Source of the DNA: Stutzerimonas nitrititolerans
GTDB taxonomy: Bacteria > Pseudomonadota > Gammaproteobacteria > Pseudomonadales > Pseudomonadaceae
Assembly (NCBI RefSeq): GCF_003696285.1
Contig: NZ_RFFL01000010.1
Coordinates: 1 to 64,000 of the forward strand
Direction: 5' to 3'
Length of the DNA stretch: 64,000 nucleotides
Part shown: one piece after another, positions 57,738 to 64,000 of the stretch
How the letters are laid out: every line of letters begins with the position of its first letter
Numbering within the stretch: the stretch's first letter is position 1
Translations under genes and position numbers: made by a program
The notes under the pieces: generated by a model
Database searches by the model: none
Told to the model about the DNA's origin: nothing
Seen by the model: the letters and a program-made list of their open reading frames with translations, nothing else

Positions 57738-58264
57738 GTTTCAGAATGAACGAAAAAAGCGCCGCCGGTCATGCCGCGGCGCTTTTTCGTTTTCATCGGC
57801 TGGCGGCAAAGGTGCTCATCGACATAGTGCTTCTCACTGGAAAAGATTCACGAAATGAGGCGTCGTCGATGGCACGCTCGTTCATTAAGTGGCCAAGAGC
57901 CAGTATGTGGGTTGGCGGCCTTTCGACCGATAGCATGCCTGTGCGGTCAATTTGTGGATTGTGTCTGATAACGTGCCAAAAGGCGCAGCAGTCAAGGCCT
58001 GCGGTCCGGTGGGTTGTTGATAAAACACTATCTGTAAAAGATACTTACCGGAAATTCGAAGAACTATTCTAGTGTGGCGCCTCGGATGTTCGCGTGAGAA
58101 TTGGCGGCAAAAGCATCGCCAGAATCATGCAGTCAACTTCCGAGGCACCAGACTAGCCAACACTGTTCAGGCTTATCGCTGGCAGGGGGCCGCCGAGAGG
58201 TGGCGCAGGCAGTGACTTCAAGACCCTCTCGAAAGTCCGAGAAAGCAAAACAAGGGATTACATA
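57738..58264. other. Gene-free region between asd and fimV
   Basis: 527 bp. It holds the asd terminator at its left end and must hold the fimV promoter. An open frame at 57683-58072 overlaps asd and the terminator and has no family resemblance. In P. aeruginosa a second asd-like gene lies here (recollection), and no remnant of it was seen. The base composition is lower in GC than the genes around it. Confidence 0.5.
57749..57792 (+). terminator. asd terminator
   Basis: AACGAAAAAAGCGCCGC pairs with GCGGCGCTTTTTCGTT around GGTCATGCC. It is a long stem with T-run, bidirectional in form. Confidence 0.85.
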
Positions 58265-61000
58265 ATGGTTCGGGTTCGCAATCTGGTGCTGGCAATCGCG
58301 GCTGCTTCCGCGCTGACTTCCGAAGCGGCTTTTGCGCTCGGACTGGGAGAGGTCACGCTGAAGTCGGCGCTGAATCAGCCGCTGGTAGCCGAAATCGAAC
58401 TGCTGGATGCGAAGTCGCTGGCCCCTGGCGAGGTGGTCCCGGTACTGGCTTCTGCCGAGGACTTCAATCGTGCAGGAGTCGACCGGCAGTATTTCCTGAC
58501 CGATCTGAAGTTCACCCCGGTTCTGCGTCCTGATGGCAAAAGTGTCATCCAGGTCTCGTCCAGCAAACCGGTGCGTGAACCCTATCTGAATTTCCTCGTG
58601 GAAGTCATCTGGCCGAGCGGGCGCTTGCTCCGCGAATACACCCTGTTGCTGGATCCGCCGCTTTACTCGCCGGAAACCGCAGCCGCCGTAGCCCCGCAAC
58701 TGCCGGTCGCCGTGCCTGCGCCGCGCCCTGCGGCTACCCCGAAAGCAGCAACGAGCGCTCCCGCCAGCCGGCCGGCTGCGCCTGCGTCGGTGCCAGCGTC
58801 CGCGCAGGGTGGCGAATACAAGACCACCGCGAACGATACGCTCTGGGAAATCGCCGAGCGCAATCGCCAGGGCGGCACCGTTCATCAGACGATGCTGGCC
58901 ATCCAGGACCTCAATTCCAGTGCGTTCATCGACGGCAATATCAACCGGATGAAGAGTGGCCAGGTGCTGCGCCTGCCCAATGCCGAACAGATCGCCAGTC
59001 GCTCGCAGTCCGAAGCCATTCAGGAAGTGTCCCGGCAGAATGCCAGTTGGCGTCAGGGCACGGCCGGCGCGCGCCAACTGGATGCCACCCAGCGCAGCAC
59101 CGCCGGCGCGGCACCGACTCGCAGCGAGACGGGCGACAGCCTGCGTCTGGTCGCACCGGAAGCGGGCAAATCCACCGACGGAAGCGATTCCGGCACGGGC
59201 GGTGATGAGAAGGCATTGCGCGACCAGCTCGCCACTGCCCAGGAAAGTCTTGACTCCAGCCGTCGTGAAAATGCCGACCTGCAGGACCGTCTGGGTGATC
59301 TGCAGGGACAACTGGACAAGCTGCAGCGCCTGATGCAGCTCAAGGATGATCAGCTGGCGAAGCTGCAGGCCCAGTTGGCAAACGGTGTTGAGGCCACCGA
59401 CGATACAGCGGCCGCTGGTATGGATGAGCCGGGCGCTTCGGCCACCGGTGATGACGCAGGCGAACCGGCTACAGGCGAGGCGGATCAGGCCGCTGTAGAA
59501 ACGGAACCCGCCGCTGCTGCACCGGCTGCTGAACCGAACGCTACGCCTGCACCTGCACCTGCACCTGCAGCCCAGCCGGCAGCTGAGCCAAAAAAGTCGG
59601 CAGCGCCGGCAGCCAAGCCTGCTCCGCCAGTTGCCCCCGCTCCCAGCGAACCGGATAGCTTCATCAAGGACCTGATGGGTAACTCGATGCTGCTCGCGGT
59701 CGTCGGTGGCAGCGCATTGCTGTTGTTGCTGATTGGCTTGATGGCGCTTTCTCGTCGTAATGCCATGAAGGAGGCCGAGCTGCAGGATAGCCTCCTCGCG
59801 GAGAGTCTGCCGGACAACCTGTACACCGCCGAGGTGGATCGCCAGGTAACCGCGCCCGCCGAAGACAAGGCGGACGTGCGCAATGATCTCGCCACGCCTC
59901 GCGCTGCCGATCCGATTGCCGATACCAACAGCGATCCACTCGCCGAGGCCGACATCTATATTGCCTACGGCCGCTTCAATCAGGCCGCCGAGTTGCTGCA
60001 GAACGCCTTGAATGACGAACCTCAGCGCAGCGACCTGCGGCTCAAGCTCATGGAAGTCTATGCGGAGCTGGGCAATCGCGAAGGTTTTGCTCGAGAAGAA
60101 GCCGAACTGCGCGAGATCGGCGGCTCGTCGGCTGGCATCGACCAGCTGAAGCTCAAGTATCCAGCGATGGCTGCGGCCGGCTTTGCAGCGGCTGCCGCTA
60201 CCAGTTCCAGCGATGATTTCGATAGCTTCAGCCTGGATGACCTGGCGCTCGACGAGCCTGCCCCGGCAGTGCCCGGACAGGATATGAACGAAGAAGCATT
60301 CGATCTGAGTCTGGATGATCTGGAACTCGATTCGCCCGAGACGCCTACTGCTGCTGGCGATTCCCTGAGCCTGGACGACTTGAGTTTCGATGACCTGGCG
60401 AGCGAGCCCGCTGCAGAGTCTCAGTCTGCCGAGGCGTTTTCTTTCGAGCTGGATGAGCCGGCGCCTTCGAACGATGTGTCGCTGGAAGATGAACTGGCCG
60501 ACTTCTCGTTGGATCTGGACGATGAAAAGCCTGCCGCCTCTGCGAGCGCTGGGCTGCAGCTTGACGAGGAATCAGCAACTGCATCGGCGGATTCGCTGGA
60601 AGACACTGGCTTCGAGTTCGACCTTCCTGCCGAAGCGGACGAGCCGGAAGCCGCTCTGGCCGACGAGTTCGATCTGTCGCTGGGTGAGGAGGAAGTGGCG
60701 GAGCCGCAGGCCGACAGTTTCTCCAGTCAGCTGGAAGCGGTCGAGACCGAGCTGGATGAGCTTTCGCGCGATCTCGATACTCCGGTGCCGACCAGTGCCG
60801 ATGACTCGCTCGATGAAATGGACGAGGACTTCGACTTCCTCTCCGATACCGACGAAACCACTACCAAGCTGGACCTTGCCAGGGCTTACATCGATATGGG
60901 CGATGCCGAAGGGGCGCGCGACATTCTCGATGAAGTCATCAGCGAGGGGAGCGATGTTCAGCAACAAGAGGCGCGCGAGATGCTCGCCAAACTCGCCTGA
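58265..61000 (+). CDS. fimV: FimV-type motility/polar hub protein
   Basis: A 911-residue inner-membrane protein needed for type IV pili and polar organisation. A signal peptide (VRNLVLAIAAASALTSEAAF) leads to the FimV N-terminal domain (LGEVTLKSALNQPLVAEIEL). A LysM peptidoglycan-binding domain lies at about 183-239 and a coiled coil at about 316-374. A Pro/Ala-rich stretch precedes one transmembrane helix (LLAVVGGSALLLLLIGLMAL, about 474-496). The cytoplasmic part has TPR-type segments, acidic repeats with an LSLDDL-like core (about 652-820) and the conserved FimV C-terminus LDLARAYIDMGDAEGARDIL. P. aeruginosa FimV also activates adenylate cyclase CyaB. truA follows after 2 bp. Confidence 0.95.
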   Translation: MVRVRNLVLAIAAASALTSEAAFALGLGEVTLKSALNQPLVAEIELLDAKSLAPGEVVPVLASAEDFNRAGVDRQYFLTDLKFTPVLRPDGKSVIQVSSSKPVREPYLNFLVEVIWPSGRLLREYTLLLDPPLYSPETAAAVAPQLPVAVPAPRPAATPKAATSAPASRPAAPASVPASAQGGEYKTTANDTLWEIAERNRQGGTVHQTMLAIQDLNSSAFIDGNINRMKSGQVLRLPNAEQIASRSQSEAIQEVSRQNASWRQGTAGARQLDATQRSTAGAAPTRSETGDSLRLVAPEAGKSTDGSDSGTGGDEKALRDQLATAQESLDSSRRENADLQDRLGDLQGQLDKLQRLMQLKDDQLAKLQAQLANGVEATDDTAAAGMDEPGASATGDDAGEPATGEADQAAVETEPAAAAPAAEPNATPAPAPAPAAQPAAEPKKSAAPAAKPAPPVAPAPSEPDSFIKDLMGNSMLLAVVGGSALLLLLIGLMALSRRNAMKEAELQDSLLAESLPDNLYTAEVDRQVTAPAEDKADVRNDLATPRAADPIADTNSDPLAEADIYIAYGRFNQAAELLQNALNDEPQRSDLRLKLMEVYAELGNREGFAREEAELREIGGSSAGIDQLKLKYPAMAAAGFAAAAATSSSDDFDSFSLDDLALDEPAPAVPGQDMNEEAFDLSLDDLELDSPETPTAAGDSLSLDDLSFDDLASEPAAESQSAEAFSFELDEPAPSNDVSLEDELADFSLDLDDEKPAASASAGLQLDEESATASADSLEDTGFEFDLPAEADEPEAALADEFDLSLGEEEVAEPQADSFSSQLEAVETELDELSRDLDTPVPTSADDSLDEMDEDFDFLSDTDETTTKLDLARAYIDMGDAEGARDILDEVISEGSDVQQQEAREMLAKLA

Positions 61001-61002
61001 TT

Positions 61003-61875
61003 ATGATCGAAGCAGTACCTGCAGCGGCAGCCGAGATGGCTGCCGTTGGCATTTCCAGAATTGCCCTGGGCGTCGAATACAAGGGGTCGCGTTATCGCGG
61101 CTTTCAACGCCAGCGTGCGGGCGTCCCCTCCATCCAGGAATCCCTCGAAACGGCCCTGAGCAAGGTGGCGGGCGGTGCTCCGGTCGTTCTGAGCTGCGCA
61201 GGACGCACCGATGCGCTGGTTCATGCAAGCGGCCAGGTGGTGCATTTCGACACACCGGTAACGCGCAGCATGCATGCCTGGGTAATGGGCGCGAACATGA
61301 ACCTGCCCGGCGATATCAGCGTGACTTGGGCCAAGCAGATGCCGGCGCATTTCGATGCCCGTTTCAGTGCGATGGCGCGGCGTTATCGCTACGTCATCTA
61401 CAACGACCAGATCCGTCCTGCGCATATGGCCGAGGAGGTCACCTGGAACCATCGGCCACTCGACATCGAGCGGATGCGCGAGGCGGCCAAGGCGTTCGAG
61501 GGTACCCACGATTTCAGTGCGTTCCGCGCCCGTCAATGCCAGGCCAAGTCACCGATCAAGACTATTCATCACTTGCAGTTGCTCCAGCATGGACGACTCA
61601 TCGTCATCGATGTGCGCGCCAATGCCTTCCTGCATCACATGGTTAGAAACTTCGCCGGTGTGCTGATGACCATCGGCGCCGGCGAGCGGCCGGTAGAGTG
61701 GGCGAAGGAAGTGCTGGAATCGCGAGTGCGGCGTACGGGTGGTGTCACCGCGCATCCTTACGGGCTGTATCTCATTCAAGTGGATTATCCTGCCGAGTTC
61801 GAACTGCCCGAGCGCTACCTTGGGCCGCATTTTCTCTCGGGCCTGGTTGACGTCCGTAACGATCAGCCCTGTTGA
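61003..61875 (+). CDS. truA: tRNA pseudouridine(38-40) synthase TruA
   Basis: A 290-residue enzyme converting uridines 38-40 of tRNAs. The catalytic Asp is in SCAGRTDALVHASGQ, with RYRYVIYN and NAFLHHMVRNFAGVLM typical of TruA. The first ATG is 2 bp after the fimV stop, indicating coupling. A start at 61036 (MAAVGISRIALGVEY) would also give a full domain. The synteny fimV-truA-trpF is characteristic of Pseudomonas. Confidence 0.95.
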   Translation: MIEAVPAAAAEMAAVGISRIALGVEYKGSRYRGFQRQRAGVPSIQESLETALSKVAGGAPVVLSCAGRTDALVHASGQVVHFDTPVTRSMHAWVMGANMNLPGDISVTWAKQMPAHFDARFSAMARRYRYVIYNDQIRPAHMAEEVTWNHRPLDIERMREAAKAFEGTHDFSAFRARQCQAKSPIKTIHHLQLLQHGRLIVIDVRANAFLHHMVRNFAGVLMTIGAGERPVEWAKEVLESRVRRTGGVTAHPYGLYLIQVDYPAEFELPERYLGPHFLSGLVDVRNDQPC

Positions 61876-61917
61876 GCTGGCAGCCACAAAAGATAAGCAT
61901 GGACAATCGAAGCGTTT

Positions 61918-62015
61918 GTAGGGTGGAAAACGCGCGCAGCGATTTTCCACGCGTGGCAAGAATACGTCGACAGGTTCAGCGCCGCCCGCGTGGATGACTT
62001 CGGCATCCACCCTAC
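61918..62015. repeat. GTAGGG inverted repeat, copy 4
   Basis: It starts GTAGGGTGGAAAACGC and ends GGCATCCACCCTAC. Inner stems are GTGGAAAACGC with GCGATTTTCCAC and GTGGATGAC with GGCATCCAC. It lies 42 bp after the truA stop and before trpF. Confidence 0.75.
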
Positions 62016-62122
62016 GGATTTGGTAGACGGTAGGGGCGACCGTGCTCACGTGCCTGCAAGGCACTTGCAGGCTGTGTCGCTTTTGTTACCATCCGTGGTC
62101 TTTCAAGCAGATAGGCAATCAA

Positions 62123-62746
62123 TTGGCGGTCGTTCGTAGCAAGATATGCGGGATTACCCGTATCGAAGATGCACTAGTCGCAGCCGAAGCCGGTGCGGAT
62201 GCGATCGGCCTGGTGTTCTATGCCAAGAGTCCCAGAGCCGTGACTGTGCAACAGGCCCGCCAAATCGTTGCTGCGCTCCCACCTTTCATCACTACGGTTG
62301 GGTTGTTCGTCAATGCCAGCCGTTGTGAGGTCGGTGAAATCCTCGATGCGGTGCCTCTGGACATCCTGCAGTTCCATGGCGACGAAACGCCTGCCGAATG
62401 TGAGGGGCATGGCCGTCCCTGGTTCAAGGCCCTGCGGGTGAAAGCCGGCGAGGACATCGAGGCCCAGGCAGCACGCTACGCAGGGGCCAGCGCGATCCTG
62501 CTGGATACCTTCGTGGCCGGTGTGCCGGGCGGCACGGGTGAGATGTTCGACTGGTCGCTGATCCCGGACCGATTGCCTAAACCAGTGATTCTCGCCGGCG
62601 GGTTGACTGCGCAGAACGTGCAGCAGGCGATTGCGCAGGTTCGCCCGTTCGCCGTGGATATCAGCGGCGGGGTGGAGCAGAGCAAGGGAGTCAAGGATGC
62701 CGTCAAGGTGCGTGAATTCGTCGAGCATGTGCGCTCGGCCATGTGA
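62123..62746 (+). CDS. trpF: Phosphoribosylanthranilate isomerase TrpF
   Basis: A 207-residue TIM-barrel enzyme of tryptophan synthesis. The start region [20 protein letters not shown] has the general-base Cys in [20 protein letters not shown] and the phosphate-binding [17 protein letters not shown] and [14 protein letters not shown] are present. The frame is open to 62042, but family alignment points to TTG at 62123 ([11 protein letters not shown]) as the initiator, with only a weak ribosome site in front. The alternative is an upstream ATG adding 27 atypical residues. Confidence 0.92.
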   Translation: MAVVRSKICGITRIEDALVAAEAGADAIGLVFYAKSPRAVTVQQARQIVAALPPFITTVGLFVNASRCEVGEILDAVPLDILQFHGDETPAECEGHGRPWFKALRVKAGEDIEAQAARYAGASAILLDTFVAGVPGGTGEMFDWSLIPDRLPKPVILAGGLTAQNVQQAIAQVRPFAVDISGGVEQSKGVKDAVKVREFVEHVRSAM

Positions 62747-62961
62747 CCCTCGGGCGATCCTTGCCGTCCAGTAACGAATCGCTGGAAGAGAGTGCCCGCT
62801 TGGGCCGCTCGCGACAGACGACTGAGTTTTTGCGAAATGCCGCTTGGCGTCTCGCCCACGCGGTGGAACCGCAGGCCTTTCCGGCTTGCAGCCGCAACGA
62901 TGATTTGCCCTGAGGCCTATCGCAGAAGCCTCGCCGGGACTGAGCTGTGGAGAATAAAAGC

Positions 62962-63855
62962 ATGAGCAACTGGCTGGTAGACAAGCTGATCCCTTCGATC
63001 ATGCGCTCGGAAACGCAGAGAAGTTCGGTACCCGAAGGACTGTGGCACAAATGCCCATCATGCGAGGCCGTGCTGTATCGTCCCGAACTGGAAAAGACTC
63101 TGGACGTATGTCCCAAGTGTCAGCACCACATGCGTATCGACGCGCGTACCCGTCTCGACATCTTCCTCGATGCCGACGGCCGCGAGGAAATCGGCGCCGA
63201 TCTGGAGCCGGTCGACCGCCTGAAATTCCGCGACAGCAAGAAGTACAAGGATCGCCTGTCCGCCGCGCAGAAGCAGACGGGCGAGAAGGATGCACTGATC
63301 GCCATGCGCGGCACCCTTCTGAATGCGCCGGTCGTGGCCTGTGCTTTCGAGTTCGCCTTCATGGGCGGGTCGATGGGCGCCATCGTGGGTGAGCGTTTCG
63401 TACGTGCCGCCAACGTTGCACTGGAACAGCGCTGCCCGCTGGTCTGCTTTTCGGCCTCCGGCGGTGCGCGTATGCAGGAAGCGCTGATTTCCCTGATGCA
63501 GATGGCCAAGACCTCCGCCGTGCTGGCACGCATGCGCGAAGAAGGCTTGCCGTTCATTTCGGTTCTGACCGATCCGGTCTACGGTGGGGTGTCCGCCAGT
63601 TTGGCGATGCTGGGTGACGTGATCGTTGCCGAGCCCAAGGCGCTCATCGGTTTTGCCGGTCCCCGCGTGATCGAGCAGACCGTGCGCGAGAAGCTTCCTG
63701 AAGGCTTCCAGCGCAGTGAATTCCTGCTCGATCACGGTGCGATCGATCTGATCATTCCGCGTGCCGAACTGCGTCCACGTCTGGCGCGCCTGCTGGCACA
63801 ACTGCAGCAACTGCCTTCCCCGGTCGAGCCCGCGCTGGTAACGGCGAGCGCATGA
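62962..63855 (+). CDS. accD: Acetyl-CoA carboxylase carboxyltransferase subunit beta AccD
   Basis: A 297-residue subunit for malonyl-CoA formation. It begins [20 protein letters not shown], then the four-Cys zinc finger ([11 protein letters not shown]...VCPKCQHH) that binds nucleic acid and substrate. The carboxyltransferase core has [20 protein letters not shown] and [19 protein letters not shown] lies about 10 nt before the ATG at 62962. Its TGA overlaps the folC ATG by 2 bp. Confidence 0.97.
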   Translation: MSNWLVDKLIPSIMRSETQRSSVPEGLWHKCPSCEAVLYRPELEKTLDVCPKCQHHMRIDARTRLDIFLDADGREEIGADLEPVDRLKFRDSKKYKDRLSAAQKQTGEKDALIAMRGTLLNAPVVACAFEFAFMGGSMGAIVGERFVRAANVALEQRCPLVCFSASGGARMQEALISLMQMAKTSAVLARMREEGLPFISVLTDPVYGGVSASLAMLGDVIVAEPKALIGFAGPRVIEQTVREKLPEGFQRSEFLLDHGAIDLIIPRAELRPRLARLLAQLQQLPSPVEPALVTASA

Positions 63856-64000
63856 CCCATCGGAGCCTGGGCGACTGGCTCGCCTACCTCGAACAGCTGC
63901 ACCCGACTGCCATCGACATGGGGCTGGAGCGTGCGAGGGAGGTGGCCGTCAGGCTCGGTCTCGGGCGCCCGGCGCGGCGCATCGTTACCGTCACGGGTAC
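63852..64000 (+). CDS. folC: Folylpolyglutamate/dihydrofolate synthase FolC, N-terminus only
   Basis: It starts [20 protein letters not shown] and continues to RIVTVTGT at the window edge, where the ATP-binding loop of the Mur-ligase-type enzyme begins. The start overlaps the accD stop in an ATGA. The order accD-folC is conserved in Pseudomonas. Only about 49 of an expected 420-430 residues are visible. Confidence 0.9.
   Translation, partial: MTHRSLGDWLAYLEQLHPTAIDMGLERAREVAVRLGLGRPARRIVTVTG

Noticed and set aside
57683-58072. 129-residue open frame between asd and fimV
   Set aside because: It overlaps the end of asd and the terminator stem and has no recognisable sequence or ribosome site.

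Overview
The window looks like the chromosome of a Pseudomonas-type gammaproteobacterium (Pseudomonas sensu lato, perhaps the stutzeri/mendocina side). I base this on high GC content, FadB, FadA, QuiP, NagZ, PsrA and AruC proteins that read almost like the P. aeruginosa ones, and gene orders I recall from that species (fadBA-topA-sulA-lexA-psrA-nagZ and LysR-leuCDB-asd-fimV-truA-trpF-accD-folC). No phage, IS element or CRISPR array was seen. The species call is inference.

Layout. 1-8.2 kb: start of an aldehyde dehydrogenase gene divergent from an AraC-type regulator, tRNA-Ser(GGA), an HD-GYP protein, a crotonase, an AruC-type aminotransferase, a small His-tailed protein, a small membrane protein and an oligopeptidase B. 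8.2-24.7 kb: fatty-acid beta-oxidation (fadBA), topA, the SOS unit lexA-sulA with two LexA boxes, psrA with two overlapping PsrA operators, cell-wall recycling (L,D-transpeptidase, nagZ), small conserved proteins and a QuiP-type acyl-homoserine lactone acylase. 24.7-26.9 kb: trmO and rimO. 26.9-44.6 kb: a one-direction exopolysaccharide locus of 16 genes with Wzx, Wzy, Wzc, five glycosyltransferases, a glycoside hydrolase, an aminotransferase, WbqC, a 2OG-oxygenase-like protein, an acyltransferase, two unrecognised tiny genes and its own RfaH. A long AT-rich leader in front of it carries an ops-like element. 44.9-45.7 kb: four tandem initiator tRNA-Met genes in 210-bp repeats, each with its own promoter and terminator. 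45.7-52.1 kb: small membrane or secreted proteins, dusC, an SDR, ibpA with a ROSE-like RNA thermometer, and a PAS-GGDEF-EAL protein. 52.1-64 kb: LysR regulator, leuC-leuD-leuB, asd, fimV, truA, trpF, accD and the start of folC.

How the parts work together. PsrA, in this window, is the expected repressor of fadBA, also in this window. LexA controls sulA in the same operon. The polysaccharide locus encodes a Wzx/Wzy assembly line whose long transcript is probably kept elongating by RfaH loaded at the leader ops site. Since rfaH lies in the middle of that operon, the circuit should be self-reinforcing. No initiating sugar-phosphate transferase or Wza-type outer-membrane exporter is present, so those must be elsewhere. 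A GTAGGG...CCCTAC inverted-repeat family lies just 3' of four genes across the window.
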